DNA from: Candidatus Hydrogenedentota bacterium
Lineage (GTDB): Bacteria > Hydrogenedentota > Hydrogenedentia > Hydrogenedentales > GCA-2746185
Assembly: GCA_029937645.1 (NCBI GenBank)
Contig: JAPYPO010000005.1
Location: 1-33,198, forward strand
DNA: 33,198 nucleotides
Direction of reading: 5' to 3'
The translations under genes were made by a program, and so were the position numbers. The notes under the pieces were generated by a model. The model saw only the letters and a program-made list of their open reading frames with translations, did not search any database and was not told the DNA's origin. Shown piece after piece: positions 24,685-30,526 of the stretch; position 1 is the first letter of the stretch; each line of letters begins with the position of its first letter.

Positions 24685-25743
24685 CTACGGAATAAAGTTA
24701 GCGGTCGATTTGAGCGTCAGTATCCACTCGGAGATTAGTTTGGCGCAATTCTCGGCATCTTTCAACGACACCATCTCGACCGGAGAATGCATATAGCGGT
24801 TGGGAATGCTGACCAGTCCGGTCGCGACGCCGCCCCGGCTCAATTGAATGGCGTTTGCGTCGGTGCCCGTGCCCCTCGGCGCGGCCTCCGCCTGAACGGG
24901 AATCTTCCTTTTCTTGGCGATGGCGAAAAGTTGTTTGGCGATTTTCGGGTTAATGTTAGGGCCTCGACTAACCATCGGGCCGCCATCAAGCTCGAAGTAG
25001 CCGTGGCGTTTACTGTCCACATCCGGATGATCCGTGGCATGGGAAACGTCGACCGCGATGGCCGCGTGGGGGTCGCACCCGTAGGCGCTGGTCGTCGCGC
25101 CACGCAATCCGATTTCTTCCTGCACCGTCGTGACGCCGTACACGGCGCACTCGATCTTCTTGTTCGCAATCAAGCGCATGACTTCCAACACGACAAACGC
25201 GCCAATCCGGTCGTCCATGGCCCGCGCGACCATCCGCCCGTTCATCAGTTCCAAGTGGGTCACGTTCATGGTCGCAGGGTCGCCAATCGCGACATGCTTT
25301 TCCGCTTCGTTCTTCGATCGCGCGCCTATGTCGATCCACATCTGATGCATCTTCATGCCCTTGCCGCGGTCGGCCAGATCGGTGAGGTGAATGGCGCGGC
25401 GACCGATAACGCCGGGAAGCGCGCCTTTCTCCGTGTGGATTTGCACACGCTGACCATCGAGCACAGATGGATCGACTCCTCCTATGGCCATAAAACCCAG
25501 GAAGCCCTTGCTGTCAATATGATTGACCATCAGCGCGATCTCATCGACATGACCGGCCAACATGATACGCAGCTTGCCCTTCGGATTCTTCACATGGAAC
25601 TGATTCCCGTGAACATCTTTGTAGATTTTATCCACGTAAGGCGTGGCGTAATCCTTGCACACCTTCTGGATCTTCGGTTCGAATCCCGAGGGGCTCGGGG
25701 TCGAAAGCAGTTTCTTGAGGAATGTCAGTGATTCTTTTCGCAT
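24685..25743 (-). CDS. M42-family glutamyl aminopeptidase/cellulase-like metallopeptidase
   Basis: A 352-residue dinuclear-metal aminopeptidase of the M42 (PepA/FrvX/YsdC) type, cytosolic, probably forming large tetrahedral assemblies as its relatives do. All five metal ligands can be placed: His in AGHVDEIALMV, Asp in AMDDRIGAF, Glu in TVQEEIGLRGA (the first E being the catalytic base), Asp in AVDVSHATDHP, and His in RYMHSPVEM. Start: the ATG at 25743 begins the normal family N-terminus (RKESLTFLKKLLSTPSPSG). The frame is open to 25854, but the additional 37 residues do not look like the family. Only a weak AGGA precedes the chosen ATG. The 235-base gap upstream shows only a CCCATATGGG palindrome (25776-25785). 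Confidence 0.9.
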   Translation of the reverse strand: MRKESLTFLKKLLSTPSPSGFEPKIQKVCKDYATPYVDKIYKDVHGNQFHVKNPKGKLRIMLAGHVDEIALMVNHIDSKGFLGFMAIGGVDPSVLDGQRVQIHTEKGALPGVIGRRAIHLTDLADRGKGMKMHQMWIDIGARSKNEAEKHVAIGDPATMNVTHLELMNGRMVARAMDDRIGAFVVLEVMRLIANKKIECAVYGVTTVQEEIGLRGATTSAYGCDPHAAIAVDVSHATDHPDVDSKRHGYFELDGGPMVSRGPNINPKIAKQLFAIAKKRKIPVQAEAAPRGTGTDANAIQLSRGGVATGLVSIPNRYMHSPVEMVSLKDAENCAKLISEWILTLKSTANFIP

Positions 25744-25978
25744 GTAGAAAGATTCCTGTGTCGATTTTGTTGTGTCCCATATGGGGGGCGACCAAAGAGC
25801 GCGTAAGTTATCGAACCGAGAACGTTCGATCAGCCCGCAGCGCTCGTCAGTCACCAGCGAAATTCGGGAAGCCGCATCATACCAGATCCCGGATTGGAGG
25901 GTCAGCCATGGTCCGAGCGGAGACTGAGGTTCGACAATCTAACACCGGCGACGCTTCCCAATATCGACTGGGTAGCGG

Positions 25979-26332
25979 CTAAAACTCACCCGTAAATTCG
26001 CGCCAGATTTTACGCTGTTTGCTTTGGGCGGCGCGCCAGAGATCGCCGGCCTCGGTTTGCGCTTCACGGAGGCGATCCCGTAGCGCCGTCATATCGAAAC
26101 CCCACCCATTTTCTGAATGAGCGTCGTGGGGCTTTCCTTCGCGCGTTCGTTCGAATTCGTCGATCGCGGCTTGGAGATACTCGGGGGACACGCCCGATTC
26201 CGCAGCCACTTCGTCCAACTCTTCGCGGCTGACGGTATTGGCACGGTGTTGCCGTTTCAATGCGGCGCGGATGATGGCGCGTACGTCCGCGACGGTGTAT
26301 CGCGCCTCTCGAAATTTCTCATCGCTGGCCAT
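25979..26332 (-). CDS. Small helical protein with an 'EELxEIAxExGV' domain
   Basis: A 117-residue soluble protein. Residues ~8-55 (YTVADVRAIIRAALKRQ, then SREELDEVAAESGVSPEYLQAAIDEFE) match a short helical module often found at the N-terminus of diverse bacterial membrane or regulatory proteins; its function is not established. The remaining ~60 residues are charged and helical with Trp/Arg (DLWRAAQSKQRKIWREF). The ATG at 26332 has AAGGAG nine bases upstream; the much longer open frame upstream to 26695 is the shadow of the MOSC gene. It follows the MOSC gene by 77 bases on the same strand. Confidence 0.7.
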   Translation of the reverse strand: MASDEKFREARYTVADVRAIIRAALKRQHRANTVSREELDEVAAESGVSPEYLQAAIDEFERTREGKPHDAHSENGWGFDMTALRDRLREAQTEAGDLWRAAQSKQRKIWREFTGEF

Positions 26333-26409
26333 AGTTCCAGTCTCCTTATATGTACCTACAGCCGAGAACCACGAATATTCGCGGCGAGGCCGTTGGGTAC
26401 CTGTTTCGA

Positions 26410-26859
26410 TTAATCGGAAACGACGATGGTGTCGCCCACCGACAGTATGCCACCCTGCTTGACGCTGCCGTATACGCCGCCCCGGCATTCGGGCGTTAAG
26501 GCCCCGCGGAGTCCCTGGTGTATTTGATCCATCATGTAACAGGGCTCGGTTTCGCCGTTGATCGTGACCTCGACCTCTCCTATTTTCAGCGACTTGCCGA
26601 GCCACGACTTTAGGGCGGTCCCGCAAACGAGGATATTCGCGCGGCGGGTGTGCCATGGGAGATCGACGTCCAGCTCGGCGAGGGTGTCGGCCCATTGCTC
26701 TTCGGATATGAAGGTGACGCGCCGGTGTTCCTTCGTCGGAATATGCCCTTCAAGGCCGCCCTCGACTGATATGGACGCAGATTCGACGAGGGTCAAGGGA
26801 CGGCCCTGGGCCTCCTTGATGCCGATCGCGGCGATGGTTACGGCGTTGGGTGCTGACAT
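26410..26859 (-). CDS. MOSC-domain protein
   Basis: A 149-residue stand-alone MOSC domain (named after the molybdenum-cofactor sulfurase C-terminus). Visible marks are GGLEGHIPTKEHRRVTFISEEQW (the early Gly-rich loop and basic stretch), WHTRRANILVCG, the beta-barrel run LKIGEVEVTINGETEPCYMMD with the conserved cysteine, and RGGVYGSVKQGGILSVGD. In the wider family the domain binds sulfur-carrying or molybdopterin ligands; small members such as YiiM reduce N-hydroxylated bases. GGAGG precedes the ATG. A molybdopterin enzyme (MsrP) is in the window, but far away, so no functional link is claimed. Confidence 0.85.
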   Translation of the reverse strand: MSAPNAVTIAAIGIKEAQGRPLTLVESASISVEGGLEGHIPTKEHRRVTFISEEQWADTLAELDVDLPWHTRRANILVCGTALKSWLGKSLKIGEVEVTINGETEPCYMMDQIHQGLRGALTPECRGGVYGSVKQGGILSVGDTIVVSD

Positions 26860-27009
26860 GAGACGTTCCTCCGGACTAAGTCGCGTGGCCTAATGGCGTT
26901 CTCCGAGCGCGGCGTTCACTCAAAGGGGATTGTATCGAATCCCCTGGCGCAGAGAAAAACTTGTTCCCGAGGCGGTCAGGCTCCTGGGCGGCCAGGATCT
27001 TGAGCACCC

Positions 27010-27038
27010 TTTTCAAATTCGTCTTTTTCCCGTATGAT
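27010..27038 (+). promoter_or_regulatory. Candidate promoter for the zinc-finger gene
   Basis: TTTTCA at 27010-27015 and TATGAT at 27033-27038 are 17 bases apart, about 75 bases before the ATG at 27113. The -35 match is fair. Confidence 0.4.
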
Positions 27039-27112
27039 GATCGGTAATAGGGGCATACGCCATACGCATTTGCCGCCGCCTAGAGTTTTGACCGCGCGGC
27101 GAGGAGGACATC

Positions 27113-27418
27113 ATGCACGAATCTCAAGCGTTGGAAATCATGGAAGAGATTTACCCGAAGCTGGACTTGACGAAAGTGGCCGCCAATCTGCACCCGGTGG
27201 ACCACGGCACGAAGTACCTCGTCATGTGCCCGAAGTGCCATAAGAAGGAAGCCTTTTTATCCAAGGAGAACCCGGCCATCCGGTGTAACCGCACGACCCA
27301 CTGCGGGTATCACTCTACGCTGTGGGAATATTACCGGCACGAACATTCGCTGGACGCCGAGCACATGCTCCGAGAATTCGCGAACATGGCGAACCATCCG
27401 CTGCCAGAATCATTCTAG
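27113..27418 (+). CDS. Stand-alone CHC2/primase-type zinc-finger protein
   Basis: A 101-residue protein. After a helical N-terminus (QALEIMEEIYPKLDLTKVAANL) comes a four-cysteine zinc motif: CPKC, then AIRCNRTTHCGY (C-x2-C...C-x5-C), with the surrounding LVMCPKCHKKEAFLS and IRCN pattern resembling the zinc-binding domain at the N-terminus of DnaG-type primases and phage primase-helicases. The C-terminus is a short helix (SLDAEHMLREFANM). No TOPRIM or helicase domain follows, so it is a free zinc module of unknown role, perhaps DNA-binding. GAGGAGG lies about five bases before the ATG. Confidence 0.75.
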   Translation: MHESQALEIMEEIYPKLDLTKVAANLHPVDHGTKYLVMCPKCHKKEAFLSKENPAIRCNRTTHCGYHSTLWEYYRHEHSLDAEHMLREFANMANHPLPESF

Positions 27419-27428
27419 GGGATTGGGG

Positions 27429-27455
27429 ACGCGGCCCTTCGGTTGCCGTGTTTCC
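27429..27455 (+). terminator. Weak hairpin after the zinc-finger gene
   Basis: ACGCGGC (27429-27435) and GCCGTGT (27445-27451) can form seven pairs, including one G-T, 10 bases past the stop, followed by only three further T's-rich positions. Function as terminator is uncertain. Confidence 0.3.
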
Positions 27456-27463
27456 AGTAGCCC

Positions 27464-28897
27464 CTAAAACGCAAATTGGAATCGCGTCTGCAGGATGTCA
27501 ACAGCGCCGTCGTACAGGGGATGATCCACGTTCGCGCGGACGTAGTTGAGCATCCACCGCGTGTTCGGATTCAGATACCAATTGACGCCTACGGTAACGT
27601 TGTCTTCCTCACCGCCATGGATGCCGGAATCATTTAGGTCGAGGGATGAATACCGCAGGGTCAGTTCCCAAGCGCCCCAGCCTCTATTTTCGGGCGACAG
27701 CGAGAAATTCCGGTTTGGACGAATGGAACCGAAGGCGCCTGACGTGGTGCTGTATCGCCGGTTCTCCCCCGTGAGGACGTAGCTGCCAAACACGTAATAT
27801 CCATCCAGATTCACATCGCCATGACGGCGGGTATCGATGTTCGACGCTATGTACTCCGCTTGCAGCGAAAGCGGCCCGTAGACCAGCGCCGCTTCGAGAG
27901 AGTACCTATCTTCATCTTCCGCGTAGAACAAACCTGTATCGACAAAGCGCACATTGGAAAGGTGGGCTTCCGGCCGCTGGCGCACGCGTATAAACGCGTC
28001 CGGATTCCGATGGCTGTAGCTTAGGCCCAGGTGCGCGAGCCTCCGCCCGTCTTCCTCATACCACGGCAGCCCGGTCACGCGGGCCGTCAGGCTGTAATTT
28101 CCGTCACCGGAGCCGTCGCCGTAGGAGTCGGTATCACGAAAAACGCCTGCGGCCCAGGTCAGGCGCTTGTTTAGCGCCGTGTTCGCCACGCCGAGCCCCG
28201 TGTTGCGTTTTGGTGAAAACACATCCGAGAGCGCCCGTTCCAAGAAGGTGATATTGTTGTCACTCGTTAATTGGTTCAGGCTGAAGGGCTCTTTGAAATG
28301 GCCGACCTTCACCTTGCCGACCACCGGCACATCCCGCATGGCGATAAAGACATCCTTGAAATCGGTGTCGCCATCCGTGAAGTCAACCTGTATCTTGAAC
28401 TCGAGGTCATCATAGGCCTGACCCGAAATATCGAAGTAGCCCCGGCGGAATTCCGCGCCATCCTCCAAGTCATTCGAAAACGCCGCACCGAGCAACGGGT
28501 TCCACAACAACTTTAGATCGTCGTCCTCATCGAACCATGCCCAGTCCTGTTGAATACGCCCGCCCAGGCGCAACTTAAAACGACCGTCGTTCGTTTCAAA
28601 GCGTAGGCTGTTATTCCAAAACACGCGGAAATCGCTGGCGACCGCTTCCTGGGTCTCCTCGGCCTCCTCCTCCAACTGCGTGACCCGCTCGTCCAGCTTC
28701 GGCGAGCCTGCCGAATCGGCTTTCAGGCGCTCCAGCTCCGATTCCAACGCACCGATGCGCGCGTTAAACGTCTCAACAATCGCTTGCATCTCACGCTGTA
28801 ACGCTTCGACATCCGCCTCCTGCGCCGATGCGGTCGCACAAACTACGAGGCCCGCAAGGAAACCTACGCAAGCTTTTGACCCTAAGAAATAATGCAT
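27464..28897 (-). CDS. OprO/OprP-type (phosphate-selective) porin
   Basis: A 477-residue outer-membrane porin. It has a signal peptide (YFLGSKACVGFLAGLVVCATASAQ), then a coiled-coil stretch (~residues 27-85, ALQREMQAIVETFNARIGAL, LDERVTQLEEEAEETQEAV) that probably trimerises in the periplasm, and then a beta-barrel of alternating strands beginning with FRVFWNNSLRFETNDGRFKLRLGGRIQQDWAWF. The FKDVFIAMRDVPVVGKVKVGHFKEPFSLNQLTS region is typical of OprO/P porins. It ends in FQFAF, a C-terminal aromatic signal for the BAM machinery. The ATG at 28897 is chosen because AAGGGCGGG lies just upstream and the signal peptide starts there. The upstream gap is occupied by a MITE-like element. Confidence 0.88.
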   Translation of the reverse strand: MHYFLGSKACVGFLAGLVVCATASAQEADVEALQREMQAIVETFNARIGALESELERLKADSAGSPKLDERVTQLEEEAEETQEAVASDFRVFWNNSLRFETNDGRFKLRLGGRIQQDWAWFDEDDDLKLLWNPLLGAAFSNDLEDGAEFRRGYFDISGQAYDDLEFKIQVDFTDGDTDFKDVFIAMRDVPVVGKVKVGHFKEPFSLNQLTSDNNITFLERALSDVFSPKRNTGLGVANTALNKRLTWAAGVFRDTDSYGDGSGDGNYSLTARVTGLPWYEEDGRRLAHLGLSYSHRNPDAFIRVRQRPEAHLSNVRFVDTGLFYAEDEDRYSLEAALVYGPLSLQAEYIASNIDTRRHGDVNLDGYYVFGSYVLTGENRRYSTTSGAFGSIRPNRNFSLSPENRGWGAWELTLRYSSLDLNDSGIHGGEEDNVTVGVNWYLNPNTRWMLNYVRANVDHPLYDGAVDILQTRFQFAF

Positions 28898-28996
28898 GTC
28901 CCGCCCTTCTAGTCTCACTGCTCGTTATTCATGGGTGCAGTTCTGTTGCTACCGCTGAAATTTTTAGAAACCATTCTTTGCCATTATCCTTCGGTG

Positions 28997-29200
28997 GTTT
29001 ACGCTGAAAGCGTTAAATTCCTCAGCCCAGGGTTCGCGAAGCGTACCCAGGGTCAAGGAAATCCAAAATATGTACCCTGAAAGGGTTCAACGTTACGGTG
29101 TAACCCTTTCAGGGTACATATTTTGGGCTGCTTTCTCAACCCAGGGTGGCGCGCTTCGCGCTGACCCTGGGCTGAGGAATTTAACGCTTTCAGCGTAAAC
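28997..29200. repeat. Outer perfect inverted repeat, 37-base arms
   Basis: 28997-29033 and 29164-29200 are exact reverse complements over 37 bases (arm starts GTTTACGCTGAAAGCGTTAA). The enclosed 130 bases hold the second palindrome. Confidence 0.95.
29063..29126. repeat. Inner perfect inverted repeat, 25-base arms
   Basis: 29063-29087 and 29102-29126 are exact reverse complements over 25 bases (arm starts CCAAAATATGTACCCTGAAA) with a 14-base loop, nested in the outer repeat. Confidence 0.95.
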
Positions 29201-29352
29201 TGCCAAGCCCTCGACACTGCCAAGCCCCTTGTGCGGTCTAAATATGTACTCTCCCGCCATGGTCTCTGAAGCGGTAATGGCAGACCTTCACCATTATTTA
29301 ATTTTAGAGATAATCCGCAAACCACTGATCATTACCTTCATTCATGCGCAGT

Positions 29353-30258
29353 TTAAAACCCCACCGTGATTTTTAGCCCCGCGCCGAATTCTGGCGTCTG
29401 GTCGCGGTTATCGAGTCCGATTAGGATTCCGGGGCCCAAGACGAGATGATCGTTGACCTCGTACTGGGCGGCGAACTCAAGAATGCTCGATTCTTTTTGG
29501 CCGAATTCCTCGCTGCCTTTGAATATGTAATTTCCATACAAGGCGAATCGCTCGGAAACGCGCCACTTATACCCAAGCTGAGCGCCCCAGATGAAGTCGC
29601 GTAACGCATCATCTTCCACATCGAGGGGCACCGTACCCCAGGCGCTAAGATACACGGTTCCGGGTCCTAGATCCTTGTCGAGAATGCCGGTCAGGGTTGC
29701 ATCGGCGCCCGTGGAACCGTTGCCCGTGGGAAGACGCACCGAGAATAGGGTCGCGAGCGTGGGAACCTTTCCCGCTTCGACATGCCAGCGCTGTTGCCAA
29801 TTCAATTCTGCGTCGCCATTACCATCAACGCTGCCGTTCCCGATTTCCGATCCCTGCGTCAAGGAGAGTTTCATGTTGTCTCGGAAGGTACTGCCCTCTC
29901 CCGTGTATTTCATCTCGTACTCTGCTTCGAAGATATCCTCAAATACCGTGCGCGTTTCGGGCATCTCCGAGTCCATTGTCAGCCGCTCAAGAGGCCCCGC
30001 CGCGTCCCCCTCCATCATGGGAGATTTAAACCGGCGTTCGATCTCTTTATCCGTGCGCTCTTTTTGCCAACCAAGTGTGATGGCAAGTTCCCACGATCCA
30101 GGGTCGCCGGGCTGACCGTCTTCGATGGAGATGAAGGCGTCGACCGATTGGCGGCCGGCCACGTCGTCATCCGATTCCTCTCCGAAAGCCCCGAAGGAAA
30201 AAAAGACGCCAAGGCCCGCGAACGCTGAAATTAGGATGGGGAGTGTTCTTGGACGCAT
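29353..30258 (-). CDS. Outer-membrane beta-barrel protein (MetA/phenol-degradation-type 'transporter' fold)
   Basis: A 301-residue exported protein. Signal peptide at residues ~5-27 (TLPILISAFAGLGVFFSFGAFG). The mature part has alternating hydrophobic strands ending in aromatic residues: SWELAITLGWQ, FEAEYEMKYTG, ELNWQQRWHVEAG, TLFSVRLPTGNGSTG, TVYLSAWGTVPL, AQLGYKWRVSERFALYGNYIF, LEFAAQYEVNDHLVLGPGI. It finishes with ITVGF, a barrel-assembly signal. The RLPTGNGSTGAD segment and the strand pattern recall the Phenol_MetA_deg family of unknown transport role. The ATG has AAAGGA upstream. A promoter with TTGACA lies 50-80 bases upstream, divergent from the helicase promoter. Confidence 0.78.
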   Translation of the reverse strand: MRPRTLPILISAFAGLGVFFSFGAFGEESDDDVAGRQSVDAFISIEDGQPGDPGSWELAITLGWQKERTDKEIERRFKSPMMEGDAAGPLERLTMDSEMPETRTVFEDIFEAEYEMKYTGEGSTFRDNMKLSLTQGSEIGNGSVDGNGDAELNWQQRWHVEAGKVPTLATLFSVRLPTGNGSTGADATLTGILDKDLGPGTVYLSAWGTVPLDVEDDALRDFIWGAQLGYKWRVSERFALYGNYIFKGSEEFGQKESSILEFAAQYEVNDHLVLGPGILIGLDNRDQTPEFGAGLKITVGF

Positions 30259-30309
30259 GATCGCATTCCTTTGTAAGCCATGTTGGGAAAGTCGCAGCAG
30301 TCGGGCAAG

Positions 30310-30339
30310 AATTTAACGGACTTTGCTCTTGACTGTCAA
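30310..30339 (-). promoter_or_regulatory. Promoter of the beta-barrel gene
   Basis: On the minus strand a perfect TTGACA (30339-30334) is followed after 18 bases by TAAATT (30315-30310). The predicted start is about 45 bases before the ATG at 30258. Confidence 0.65.
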
Positions 30340-30426
30340 CCTGCGCGCTAAAGACTACTCGTCAGCCAAGCGCATCACTGGGTGCCCGCCATCACCCTGG
30401 CCAGTCTCCATTTCGCAAGAAACTTC

Positions 30427-30455
30427 TTGACACCTGATTAAACGTTCAGTATACT
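30427..30455 (+). promoter_or_regulatory. Near-consensus sigma70 promoter of the helicase gene
   Basis: TTGACA at 30427-30432 and TATACT at 30450-30455 with a 17-base spacer. This is the best match to the sigma70 consensus in the window. The predicted start (about 30461-30463) coincides with an ATG at 30461. Confidence 0.85.
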
Positions 30456-30468
30456 ACTGGATGAACGT
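30442..30468. promoter_or_regulatory. Inverted repeat overlapping the -10 (possible operator)
   Basis: ACGTTCA (30442-30448) and TGAACGT (30462-30468) flank the -10 hexamer and the start site symmetrically. A dimeric repressor bound here would block the promoter. No binding evidence exists. Confidence 0.35.
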
Positions 30469-30526
30469 GGACGGAATTGTCCTGCCCGGCCTCTTTAGCC
30501 GGGACTCCGCTCATGGAAGCGCATGA
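30461..30526 (+). CDS. Putative 21-residue leader peptide ORF, leaderless, overlapping the helicase start
   Basis: An ATG five bases after the -10 opens a frame of 21 codons that ends in TGA at 30524-30526, sharing ATGA with the helicase ATG at 30523. There is no SD, so it would be read from the very 5' end of the mRNA. Inside lies a GC-rich hairpin (CCCGGC at 30485-30490 with GCCGGG at 30498-30503). The peptide has no distinctive composition. It may be a translational-coupling leader, or chance; the promoter position and the exact four-base overlap favour a role. Confidence 0.35.
   Translation: MNVDGIVLPGLFSRDSAHGSA

Larger units (their letters stand above)
28936..29285 (-). mobile_element. 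MITE-like element, long copy (B), with nested inverted repeats
   Basis: About 350 non-coding bases whose two ends match the ends of the element at 18021-18198 in reverse orientation. The left end (28936-28973) and the right end (from about 29260) form imperfect terminal inverted repeats. Inside are two nested perfect palindromes described separately. It lies between the porin start and the stop of the next minus-strand gene. The open frame on the minus strand across it (29053-29325) includes TLKALNSSAQG, a phrase typical of repeat-derived spurious proteins. Confidence 0.7.

Noticed and set aside
24787-25731. Plus-strand ORF of 314 codons opposite the M42 peptidase
   Set aside because: It is antisense to a peptidase with all metal ligands; the translation is repetitive in Arg/Val/His and matches no family.
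29053-29325. Minus-strand ORF of 90 codons across the long MITE-like element
   Set aside because: It reads through nested palindromes and contains the repeat-derived TLKALNSSAQG phrase; no SD or domain, so treated as a spurious frame of the repeat.
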